DNA of 64,000 bases, from NCBI RefSeq assembly GCF_902459735.1, contig NZ_CABPRV010000009.1, positions 62,001 to 126,000 on the forward strand, in the 5' to 3' direction. The notes below the pieces were generated by a model, which was not told the DNA's origin, did not search any database, and was given only the letters and a program-made list of their open reading frames with translations. Position numbers and translations under genes: made by a program. The DNA is from Pandoraea capi. GTDB taxonomy: Bacteria > Pseudomonadota > Gammaproteobacteria > Burkholderiales > Burkholderiaceae. Shown piece after piece: positions 25,204 to 33,439 of the stretch; positions within the stretch are counted from its first letter, which is position 1; each line of letters starts with the position of its first letter.

Positions 25204-26931
25204 ATGATCCTCGACGCTCACGACATTCCTTCCGGCTCGCAACTGCAAGCGGATCTGTGCATTGCGGGTGCGGGTGCGGCCGGCATCACGCTGGCGCTGG
25301 CACTCGAAGCCAGCGGGCTCGACGTGGTGCTGCTCGAAAGTGGCGCCGACACGCCCGAGCCTGCCGTGCAGCAGCTCTACACCGGCACCGTGGAAGACGC
25401 GCGCCTGCATCCCCCTGCCGACAGCTACCGCGTGCGCCGCTTCGGCGGATCGACCACGCTCTGGGGCGGGCGCTGCATGCCGCTTGACGCCATCGACTTC
25501 GAAGCCCGCGATTACGTGCCGCACAGCGGCTGGCCCATCGGGCTCGACGATTTGATGCCGTGGTACGGGCAGGCCAATGCCTTGTGCGAAGCGGGTGAAT
25601 TCGCTTACACCGCCGACCAGGCGTTCCCGCGTGCGTCGAACCCGTCGCGCCCGATGATCGGCGGCTTCGACAGCGATGTATTCTCGACGAACACGCTGGA
25701 GAGATTTAGTTGTCCGACGGATTTCGGCAGCCGTTATCGCGCCCGTCTCGCCAAAGGCCGGGTCCGGGTCATTCAGCATGCGAACCTCTGCCATCTGCCG
25801 ATGCAGGACGGCCAGACACGACTCGTCGGCCCCGCGCAGGTCAAGACGCTCGACGGCAAGCCGTTCACCGTCGCCGCACGCGCTTACGTGCTCGCGACCG
25901 GCGGCCTCGAAGTGCCGCGCCTGCTGCTCAACAGCCCCGGCGCGAGCGGTCGTGGGCTGGGCAATGCACATGACGTCGTTGGCCGCTACTACATGAGCCA
26001 TCTGGCGGGGACCATCGGCACGATGGATCTGTCGGGTGCGACGTCCGTCTGGCATGGCTACGACGTCTCGGACGAAGGGATCTACTGTCGTCGACGACTG
26101 GCGTTGCGTGCGCCGGCACAGCACGCGTTGCATGCCGGCAACTTCATCGCGCGCCTGCATCACCCTCGCATTCCCGACGCCGGTCACGGCAACGGCATTC
26201 TCTCAGCGCTGTATCTCGCGCGTCCGATCGTGCCGTACGAATACGCCAAACGCCTGTATGGCGACGCGCCCGGCGGCATCGGCAACTGGCTCGCGCACGC
26301 CCGCAACGTGATCACGGACGTGCCCAACACCGTGCGCTTCCTCACGCACTGGGCGATGCATCGCACGCTCGCCACACGCAAGTTTCCATCGGTCATCGTG
26401 CGCCCGGCCAACCTGCGCTTCAGTCTGGACTTTCACGCCGAGCAGGTGCCCTACGAAAACAGTCGCGTAACGTTGGGCGATGAGCGCGATGCACTCGGCA
26501 TGCGACGCATCCACATCGACTGGCGCTACACGTCGCAGGACGTCGCCACCGTGACGCGCGCGCTGGCCGCGCTGGCGCAGGAAATCGAGCGCACCGGCGT
26601 CGGCCGCTTCTCGTACGACCCTGCCGAAGTGGAAGCCGAAATGACACGCTACGGCGCCTATGGCGGCCATCATATCGGCACGGCGCGCATGGGTGACGAT
26701 CCGCACACCAGCGTGGTCAACGCGGATGGACGCCTGCATGAGGCCGACAACGTGTTCGTTGCAGGCGCTGCGGTCTTTCCGACGTCCGGCCAGGCGAACC
26801 CCACATTGAGCCTCGTCGCGCTGGCGCTGCGCCTCGCCGACCATTTGCAGGGGCGAGCGAACGTGAGTGCACTGCCATCGCCCGCGACATCGGCCACATC
26901 CGCCCTCCAGACTTCTTCGACTCCTACGTGA
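25204..26931 (+). CDS. GMC-family FAD oxidoreductase in exopolysaccharide locus
   Basis: A 575-residue flavoenzyme. The FAD loop is IAGAGAAGITLALALE (about residue 20), followed by RRFGGSTTLWGGRCMPLD. The C-terminal GMC substrate/FAD domain has HHIGTARMGDDPHTSVVNADG and NVFVAGAAVFPTSGQANPTLS. No signal peptide or membrane anchor is visible. The family oxidises alcohols or sugars. The position between polysaccharide genes and directly before an epimerase (13-base gap) suggests it modifies a sugar or lipid-linked precursor, which is inference. Confidence 0.9.
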   Translation: MILDAHDIPSGSQLQADLCIAGAGAAGITLALALEASGLDVVLLESGADTPEPAVQQLYTGTVEDARLHPPADSYRVRRFGGSTTLWGGRCMPLDAIDFEARDYVPHSGWPIGLDDLMPWYGQANALCEAGEFAYTADQAFPRASNPSRPMIGGFDSDVFSTNTLERFSCPTDFGSRYRARLAKGRVRVIQHANLCHLPMQDGQTRLVGPAQVKTLDGKPFTVAARAYVLATGGLEVPRLLLNSPGASGRGLGNAHDVVGRYYMSHLAGTIGTMDLSGATSVWHGYDVSDEGIYCRRRLALRAPAQHALHAGNFIARLHHPRIPDAGHGNGILSALYLARPIVPYEYAKRLYGDAPGGIGNWLAHARNVITDVPNTVRFLTHWAMHRTLATRKFPSVIVRPANLRFSLDFHAEQVPYENSRVTLGDERDALGMRRIHIDWRYTSQDVATVTRALAALAQEIERTGVGRFSYDPAEVEAEMTRYGAYGGHHIGTARMGDDPHTSVVNADGRLHEADNVFVAGAAVFPTSGQANPTLSLVALALRLADHLQGRANVSALPSPATSATSALQTSSTPT

Positions 26932-26944
26932 TCCCGTCCGCCTT

Positions 26945-27874
26945 ATGAAAGCTCGCATTCTTGTCACCGGCGCGACCGGCTTCATCGGCCGCCATGTCGT
27001 CAACGCCCTTGCCGCCAGCGCATGGGCCGAACCCGTCGCGGCTTCGCGTCGTGCCGACGCCGGCATGCGCGCCGTCGATGCGCTCTCCGCCACCTCGCTA
27101 GGCGCCGCACTGGCCGACGTCGACGCGCTGGTGAACTGCGTCGCGGGCTCGCCCGAGACCATCGTCGCCAATGCCCGCGCACTGCGCGAGGCGCTCGACG
27201 CCGTCGGCAAGCCCATGCCCGTCGTCTACTTCAGCTCGATGGCCGTGTACGGCACGGCCGAAGGCCACATCGACGAATCCGCCGCACTCGAAGGCGCAAG
27301 CCCTTACGGCATGGCGAAGGTGGAAGCCGAGACATTGCTCGCCGGACTGCGGACGGTCTCGCTGCTGCGCCCCGGATGCGTCTACGGCGGTGGCAGCCCG
27401 CAATGGTCGGAGCGCATTGCCGAACTGCTGCGCGCAGGGCGTCTCGGCGATCTCGGCGCAGCGGGTGACGCGCACAGCAACCTCGTGCATGTGGACGATG
27501 TCGTGAAGGTCGTCATGAGTGCCTTGCGCCGCCCCGAAGCGGGCGGGCAGGCCTACAACCTCGCCATGACCGACGCCCCGCGCTGGAACGATTACTTCGT
27601 GGCGTATGCCATGGCGCTGGGGGCAACGCCTGTGAAGCGCATCGGTGGACGACGTCTGAAGATCGAGACGAAACTCGTGGCGCCCGCGCTCAAGATTGCC
27701 GAGATTCTGGGACGCAAGGTCGGTGTGAAGGGATTGCCGCCGCCGTTGCCGCCGTCGCTCGCGCGTCTGTGGCAGCAAGATATCTGTCTCGATGCGCGCC
27801 GCGCCGAACAGACCTTCGGTGTGACATGGACACCGTGGCGCGAAGCCGTCAAAGCGGAGGCCGCACGCGCCTGA
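26945..27874 (+). CDS. NAD-dependent epimerase/dehydratase (extended SDR)
   Basis: A 309-residue extended short-chain dehydrogenase. The NAD loop is TGATGFIGRHV, the catalytic Ser lies in YFSSMAVYG and the YxxxK in SPYGMAKVE. It is shorter and less typical than GalE or RmlB and resembles the NAD-epimerase neighbours of GMC genes. The ATG at 26945 (MKARILVTG) is chosen because the NAD loop begins within ten residues; the upstream in-frame part overlaps the GMC end. Both genes probably act in one step series on a sugar. Confidence 0.9.
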   Translation: MKARILVTGATGFIGRHVVNALAASAWAEPVAASRRADAGMRAVDALSATSLGAALADVDALVNCVAGSPETIVANARALREALDAVGKPMPVVYFSSMAVYGTAEGHIDESAALEGASPYGMAKVEAETLLAGLRTVSLLRPGCVYGGGSPQWSERIAELLRAGRLGDLGAAGDAHSNLVHVDDVVKVVMSALRRPEAGGQAYNLAMTDAPRWNDYFVAYAMALGATPVKRIGGRRLKIETKLVAPALKIAEILGRKVGVKGLPPPLPPSLARLWQQDICLDARRAEQTFGVTWTPWREAVKAEAARA

Positions 27875-27980
27875 TCGATGGCGACGGGCGGGGCGCGATG
27901 CCGACCCGCCTGCCCCCCCACGGTGATGCCGCTGACGGTACGCCTCAGCGTCTCAGCGCATCAATCAACGCATCCGCGAC

Positions 27981-29342
27981 TTAACGCCGCGTCAGCCGCC
28001 CTGCCGTCCAGTGCCACAGTGTGGCGAACGGCGACACGCCGAGCAAGCGACGGGCTGCCCACGCGGCGGCCGCACCGTTCACGGCAATCGCCAGCGACGC
28101 CGCCACCGACGCGCCCACACTGCCGCCCATCGGCGTGAGCACCGCGAGCCCCAGCAGCAGCACCAACACCGACACCACATTGATGCGCATGAGTGCGCGC
28201 GTGTGCGCCGTCATGCCGAGCAGTTCCGGCATCGCCGTAAAACAGGCCGCCGCAATCTGCCCGAGCGCCAGCACACGCAAGGCGCTCGCGCCGTCGTCGA
28301 ATCCGTGACCAAACAAGCTCAGCAGGAAGTGCGGCACGAGCAGCATGCCCAGCGTGACCGGCAATGCCAGACACAGCACCAGCCCGATGGCCTGCGCCGC
28401 ACTGCGCTCCAGCCCCGGCAGATCCTGACGCGCATAAAGGCTGGCGAATCGCGGCGCGGCCATGCCCGTCACACCGCTGATCAGAATGTTGACGACGAGC
28501 GCCAGACGCCATGCCAGCGCGAACAGGCCTGTCTCGCGCGACGATGCGACGATGCCCAGCACAATCGCCGGCGCCGACGTAATCAGCAGCTTGGTGAGTT
28601 CGAGCGTGAACAGCGAGAGGCCGGGCTTGAGCAAGCCGGGGATCGCCCCGTGCGGCTCGCCGGCCGACACCTCGCGCAGGAATCGACGCAGCAACACCGC
28701 CCCCACGATCGCCGCGACGGTAAAGCTCGCCGCCGTGAGGACCAGCGTGTTGGCCACCGTCAGTTTGCCCGTCGCCACCAGCGGAATCGCCGCCACACAG
28801 AAAATCGCGGGCCACAACCACGAGTAGATCATCTGGCTGAAGCCCACGCGCTGCAATCCGGCGAGCGCCCCGGCAATGGCCGCACCCATGTTTTGCGGGA
28901 CGAACGACAGCGCACCGAGCATGAGCGGCACCACCAGTTCGGGCTTCTTGAGGATGTCGTTGGCAAAGAGCGCCGCCCCGCCCGCGAGCAGAATCGACAC
29001 TGCGGCCGACGCCAGAAAGACATGCCCCAGCGCCCGGCGAATCGTCGGCCGGACGGCTGCGACGTCACCGGCGGCGACATCCATCGCCAACTGACGCGTC
29101 AGCGCCTGATCGATGCCGAGGCGTCCGAACCCGGCGAGCGCCACCATGGTGCTGAAGACGATGTAGAAATTCCCGGTCTCGACGACGCCCAGCGCCGCCG
29201 CGATCAGCAGGTGAAAACCGTAGCGACTCGGCAGATCCAGCAGCCGAACACCGAGACTGATCACGCTGCCGCGAATCATCGAAGCGCCGGACTTGCCCGA
29301 GGCGGGTGACGATGACGGCGATGGCGGCGGCATCCGATTCAT
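27981..29342 (-). CDS. Wzx-type polysaccharide flippase (MATE/MOP superfamily)
   Basis: A 453-residue integral membrane protein with 12-14 hydrophobic segments and the polysaccharide-biosynthesis (PF01943/PF13440-like) pattern: GSVISLGVRLLDLPSRYGFHLLIAAALG at the start and GIDQALTRQLA in the second loop. It would flip lipid-linked repeat units to the periplasm. It is the last gene of the minus-strand run Wzy-GH44-Wzx, one base after the GH44 stop. The first 20 residues are Pro/Ser-rich and the start is uncertain. Confidence 0.87.
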   Translation of the reverse strand: MNRMPPPSPSSSPASGKSGASMIRGSVISLGVRLLDLPSRYGFHLLIAAALGVVETGNFYIVFSTMVALAGFGRLGIDQALTRQLAMDVAAGDVAAVRPTIRRALGHVFLASAAVSILLAGGAALFANDILKKPELVVPLMLGALSFVPQNMGAAIAGALAGLQRVGFSQMIYSWLWPAIFCVAAIPLVATGKLTVANTLVLTAASFTVAAIVGAVLLRRFLREVSAGEPHGAIPGLLKPGLSLFTLELTKLLITSAPAIVLGIVASSRETGLFALAWRLALVVNILISGVTGMAAPRFASLYARQDLPGLERSAAQAIGLVLCLALPVTLGMLLVPHFLLSLFGHGFDDGASALRVLALGQIAAACFTAMPELLGMTAHTRALMRINVVSVLVLLLGLAVLTPMGGSVGASVAASLAIAVNGAAAAWAARRLLGVSPFATLWHWTAGRLTRR

Positions 29343-29343
29343 C

Positions 29344-31044
29344 TCAATTCACCGCCTTTCGCAGCACGAAGAGCATGATGCTCTGCGGCGGCATATCGGC
29401 GTGCAATTCGCCGCCGGAAACCTCGGCATCCGGCGCGCGCGCGAGCTTGTTGTCCACCAGTTGCCAGACCTCGCTCGTGCCCGCCGCCGCAAAGTTGGCG
29501 ACCGAGACCGTGGCCTGCGCCGCGCGATCGAGTTGCTTGTTGACGACGACGACGGTCATCGCGCCATCCTTCGCGCGCAGCGCCGCGAAGGCCGACACGG
29601 TATCCGGATCGGGCACCGTGGCCGACACGCTCGTCGAGCCGAATTCGCCGCCTTTATCGTCGTAATTGCGATACAGCTTGATCGCCTTGTAGACCGGCAT
29701 CGACGGATCGAGCGTGCCCCAGCGCGTGGCCATGTCCAGCCGCTCGCGGCCGAAGATGCCGAGAATGTCGGCCTGCGCCGTCGCGCCGTTCATACGCGTG
29801 TCCGCGCCCCAGTTGTATTCGGTGAGCGCGATGGGCGTGCCGGGGTAGTAATACGTGTCGACCCACTGACGCATCATCGGAATCAACGCGACCACGCTGT
29901 TGATCCACGTCGGATCCTTGTAATTCGGATCCCACAGATTGCGTGTGGAGCGGTTGCGCATCAGCGCAATGGCCGTCGAGTTGCCGTCCGCCGGTTCTTC
30001 GTACTCTTTGCTCTGCGGATAAAAGTGCAGGCTGAAGATGTCGACCGGACGACCGGCCTTCTTCCACTGCGTGAGCAGCCAGGGAATGTACGGCATGCCG
30101 CCGGTTTCTTTCAGCCGGTCGGGCGCCTGCGCGTAACCATGCGTGACCGAATACTGCTGATCGAAGCCGCTGTACAGATAGCCGTTCCAGCCCCACTCTT
30201 CAGGCGCGAGCACCTTGGCATGCGGATCAGCCGCCTTCACCGCACGCGAATAGGCGATCACCTTGGCGGCGATCTCGCTGGCGTGCGCCCCCGTCGGGTG
30301 CGAGTTGTTGTGAATCAACTGCCACAGACTTGGCTCGTTATCCATCGCGTAGTACTTCACGCCGCCCGCGTTGGCCGGACCGAACTGCTGCACCAGCGCG
30401 CTCACACGCGCCTGCTGGCTCGCGGGATCGTCGGGCACGGTGGCGTCGTCCGGATCGTTCACCACGGGCGTGCCGTCGCGCAGAATGCCGTTGCCGGCGT
30501 CGGTCATGCCGTCCACGTCGTGGTTCTGCTGCGGACCGTACTTCATGATGGAATAGCTCGCGAGCCGGTCGCGCGAGCGCGAGAGCGTAGCCACGCGGCC
30601 GAGCATGGAGATAGTGATGATCGGCTGCGCGCCGGCAGCCTGCGTCAATGCGACGAAACGGTCGCCGAACTGGTCGTTGATGTCCGTCGGATTCACCGGA
30701 AGACTCTCGTAATACCAGTCGCGACCGGCGTTACGCGCGTCGAGCCGCCAGTTGTAGGCCGATGCGCTGTTGCCGCCCGAGCGGTTCAGCGGCGCACGCA
30801 GATCCTGCAACATCGCCGTCGTGCCGAAATTGACGCCGTAGATCAACGGATTGATCGGATGGCGGTTCGCCGCCGCATCCACCGCGATCGAGACCGGCAA
30901 CGGGCCGCCGGGCGTGGCTTTGGTACAGGCGGCAGACGATAGCAACACCGCCGCACCGGCGAATTGGATCAGGCGGGCAAATCCGATTCGCCCAATTCGC
31001 TCAATTCGCCTGGTAGGCGCACTACGGCGCGGCAACACGCGCAT
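29344..31044 (-). CDS. Secreted GH44-family glycoside hydrolase (lipoprotein)
   Basis: A 566-residue hydrolase. An Arg-rich N-terminus precedes a hydrophobic signal (FAGAAVLLSSAAC), with Cys at about residue 40 as a probable lipid attachment site. The GH44 domain shows the start INPLIYGVNFG, the acid/base Glu in YYAMDNEPSLW and the nucleophile Glu in IALTEYNWGAD. GH44 enzymes cut beta-1,4-glucans and xyloglucan. The ATG at 31044 has a GGAG site seven bases upstream and overlaps the Wzy stop by 23 bases; the frame opens earlier at 31137. Confidence 0.9.
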   Translation of the reverse strand: MRVLPRRSAPTRRIERIGRIGFARLIQFAGAAVLLSSAACTKATPGGPLPVSIAVDAAANRHPINPLIYGVNFGTTAMLQDLRAPLNRSGGNSASAYNWRLDARNAGRDWYYESLPVNPTDINDQFGDRFVALTQAAGAQPIITISMLGRVATLSRSRDRLASYSIMKYGPQQNHDVDGMTDAGNGILRDGTPVVNDPDDATVPDDPASQQARVSALVQQFGPANAGGVKYYAMDNEPSLWQLIHNNSHPTGAHASEIAAKVIAYSRAVKAADPHAKVLAPEEWGWNGYLYSGFDQQYSVTHGYAQAPDRLKETGGMPYIPWLLTQWKKAGRPVDIFSLHFYPQSKEYEEPADGNSTAIALMRNRSTRNLWDPNYKDPTWINSVVALIPMMRQWVDTYYYPGTPIALTEYNWGADTRMNGATAQADILGIFGRERLDMATRWGTLDPSMPVYKAIKLYRNYDDKGGEFGSTSVSATVPDPDTVSAFAALRAKDGAMTVVVVNKQLDRAAQATVSVANFAAAGTSEVWQLVDNKLARAPDAEVSGGELHADMPPQSIMLFVLRKAVN

Positions 31045-32365
31045 GAAGACTCCGGGGGACAGCACGATGATCGAATCCGCCTTCGCGCCAGATGTAGACG
31101 AAGATCGCCATAATGACCGCCGTTTCGCCTGGCGCAAGCGTTGGCGGATAGAAGAACGAGACCAGCAGCACGAAGACCAGATAGTCGTACAGCGCGCCGA
31201 GGAAATCGTCTTCGACTTCCGCGCGCAGGCGCCGGTAGAAAAACAGGCCGCGCAACTGAAAACACAGAATGACGAGCGCGCCGACCAGGCCGTACTCGAA
31301 CACGATCCCCAGCCACGTGATGTCAGCGAGGAAGAAGAAGTGGTGGAAATACGTGGTCAGCGTGTCGCCGCTCGCGGGACTGATCGTGCCCACGCCGAAC
31401 AACCAGCGCAGTGAGTCGTTGCCGAGAAAGCGCGTTGCGAGCTCCGCCGAAATACGGCGCGTGTAGAAGCCGGTTTGCGCATTCGCGCTGAAGATCGTGG
31501 CGAGATACCCCATCGAGAACACACCGACCAGCACGATCGGCGCCACGAGCATCAGACCGATGCGCGCACGCGGACGCGCCCAGACGAACGTGTTGATGAC
31601 CAGCACGCCCATGATGCCGATCGCCAGCGCGCGCGACTTCACGATCAGCAACGCGACCGCCAGCCCGATCAGCACGCTGACCAGATAGCCGACGTTACGC
31701 TCGAAGAACGCACGGCGATAGCAGAAGAACAGCAGGATGAACGGGAAGTACATCGACATGCGGATACGGTGTCCGCGACTGTCGCTGGTGAAGAACGGCG
31801 CCTGCCCGAAGACGTAGGTTTCCTTGTACCAGTCGGCGGGCACCAGCAGCCACATGAGAATCAATGCGCCGACGATGACCGCGCCGAGAATCACGAAACT
31901 GCGCCCCAGCTCATGCAACGTGGGCTTGAGCATCAGGAGCAGCGCCAGAAAAGAAAAGAAATACAGAATCGGCAGCAATTTCACCTGCGCTGTCACACTG
32001 GTGAAAAAACTCTCGTTGAAGTAGATGACCGCAGCGAAGCTCGGCACAAGCACCAGCCATGCAAAGCTCAGGAGCACCTGGCGCGTCAGCGGGAAGCGCG
32101 GCTGGCTGCCCAGGCGCAGCACCAGCGGCAGCGTCAGCACCGGGAACGCCTTCGAGAGCGCCCACAGCGGGTAGAGCGCGGAAATGTAGTGAAACGTCTG
32201 GCCGAAGAGCGGCAGAAGCACCACGAGGCACCCGACCACGAAGGTGCGCGGCAGGCCGCCCGCGAACACGGCCGGCAGGTCGTCCGGGACTGGCGTCCCG
32301 TGCGTCGCTTCGGGCGTGTTACCGGGGCGGGTATCCATGTCGAGAGGTGGCTGCGCGGCTGTCAC
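31022..32365 (-). CDS. Wzy/O-antigen-ligase-like polymerase
   Basis: A 447-residue protein with about 11 TM segments and a larger periplasmic loop (about residues 305-350, with FLGNDSLRWLFGVGTISPASGDT), the usual Wzy topology. Sequence identity in this family is low, so the call rests on topology and on the place between Wza and Wzx. It may start at the internal ATG 32338 (MDTRPGN). It overlaps the GH44 start, so translation is coupled. Confidence 0.8.
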   Translation of the reverse strand: MTAAQPPLDMDTRPGNTPEATHGTPVPDDLPAVFAGGLPRTFVVGCLVVLLPLFGQTFHYISALYPLWALSKAFPVLTLPLVLRLGSQPRFPLTRQVLLSFAWLVLVPSFAAVIYFNESFFTSVTAQVKLLPILYFFSFLALLLMLKPTLHELGRSFVILGAVIVGALILMWLLVPADWYKETYVFGQAPFFTSDSRGHRIRMSMYFPFILLFFCYRRAFFERNVGYLVSVLIGLAVALLIVKSRALAIGIMGVLVINTFVWARPRARIGLMLVAPIVLVGVFSMGYLATIFSANAQTGFYTRRISAELATRFLGNDSLRWLFGVGTISPASGDTLTTYFHHFFFLADITWLGIVFEYGLVGALVILCFQLRGLFFYRRLRAEVEDDFLGALYDYLVFVLLVSFFYPPTLAPGETAVIMAIFVYIWREGGFDHRAVPRSLHARVAAP

Positions 32366-32505
32366 GAAGCGGTTGAATTCGGTGGTTAGACTGGCACGAT
32401 TTGCCCCGGCAACGGCGAATTCGCCGCATTAGACCGGAATGGGCCGGGATCGGCCGGAATCACGCCGGGTGTCGCGAATCGCTCGCGACGCACGGCACCG
32501 GACGA

Positions 32506-33234
32506 TCAGAAGCTGCGAGCGCCGTTGATGTCGTAGTTGACGTTCTTGTTGAACGGCAGCCCCTTGTTGATGTACTGGTCGACCCACAGGTCCACTTCGG
32601 CGATCGCCGACTTCGGCACGAAAATCGTGTCGTTCGACTGCAGAACGATGTCCTGCGCCGGATCGCCCTGCTGCGTGAGCGCCTTGACGTCGATCGTGCG
32701 CAACATCGGACGGCCGTCCGGGCTGCGGCGAATCAGCACGATTTCGCCGGTCCGTGCGGTATCGAGCAGGCCCTGGGCGGTGATGATCGCCTGCATCACG
32801 CTCATGCCGGGCGTGAGCGCGAGTTCGCCGGGCTTGCCGACTTCACCGCCGACGAACACGTGTGCGGCGGTCTGCGTCACGGCAACCATGGCCATCGCGT
32901 TCGCGGTCATGTGGTTGGCCGCGAGCGCGCGGTTGACCGTATCGCCGAACTGCGCAAGCGTCTGGCCGGCTGCCGGAAGATTGCCGGCAAACGGCATGGC
33001 GACGGTGCCATCGGGCGCGATGCGGCCCTTGTAGTTGAGTTCGATGTTAAAGGGCAGCACGACGGAAATGTCGTCGCCAGCCAACAGTCGATAGGGTGAC
33101 GGGGAGGTCGAATCGACCCAGGTCGCGAAGCGGTCGGATTGCTGGTATTTGGTGTCGACCCAGGTATGGGTGCAGGCCGTCAGCGTCGTCAGCGCCATCA
33201 GCGCCAATACGCAGGCCGGGCGAAGCATGTTCAT
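32506..33234 (-). CDS. Wza-type polysaccharide export lipoprotein
   Basis: A 242-residue outer-membrane secretin-like protein. The lipobox is LTTLTAC (Cys about residue 20). PYRLLAGDDISVVLP and the polysaccharide-export domain (about 45-130) are followed by two SLBB-like segments (AHVFVGGEVGKPGELALTPGMSVMQAI) and a C-terminal LQSNDTIFVPKS. It is shorter than E. coli Wza (about 380 residues), as in many EPS loci. ATG at 33234 gives a proper signal; earlier in-frame sequence to 33267 does not. It diverges from the Wzz-like gene. Confidence 0.9.
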   Translation of the reverse strand: MNMLRPACVLALMALTTLTACTHTWVDTKYQQSDRFATWVDSTSPSPYRLLAGDDISVVLPFNIELNYKGRIAPDGTVAMPFAGNLPAAGQTLAQFGDTVNRALAANHMTANAMAMVAVTQTAAHVFVGGEVGKPGELALTPGMSVMQAIITAQGLLDTARTGEIVLIRRSPDGRPMLRTIDVKALTQQGDPAQDIVLQSNDTIFVPKSAIAEVDLWVDQYINKGLPFNKNVNYDINGARSF

Positions 33235-33439
33235 GGGACAGATGGCACGAGGCCGGGGTGGTTGCACGGTCTGGACCGTACTCTAGTGCACTTCTGCCGT
33301 CTCGCCAAGCGCGATAAATCGGCGTCGGATTTCGGATAATGCTGGATTTGGGGGGACTTTCCGGGGACTTTTTTGCGTAAGATATGCGCCTTGAAACCAT
33401 CAACCGTGGCCGGGCAACCTTTCTGCTTCTTGCATCCCT

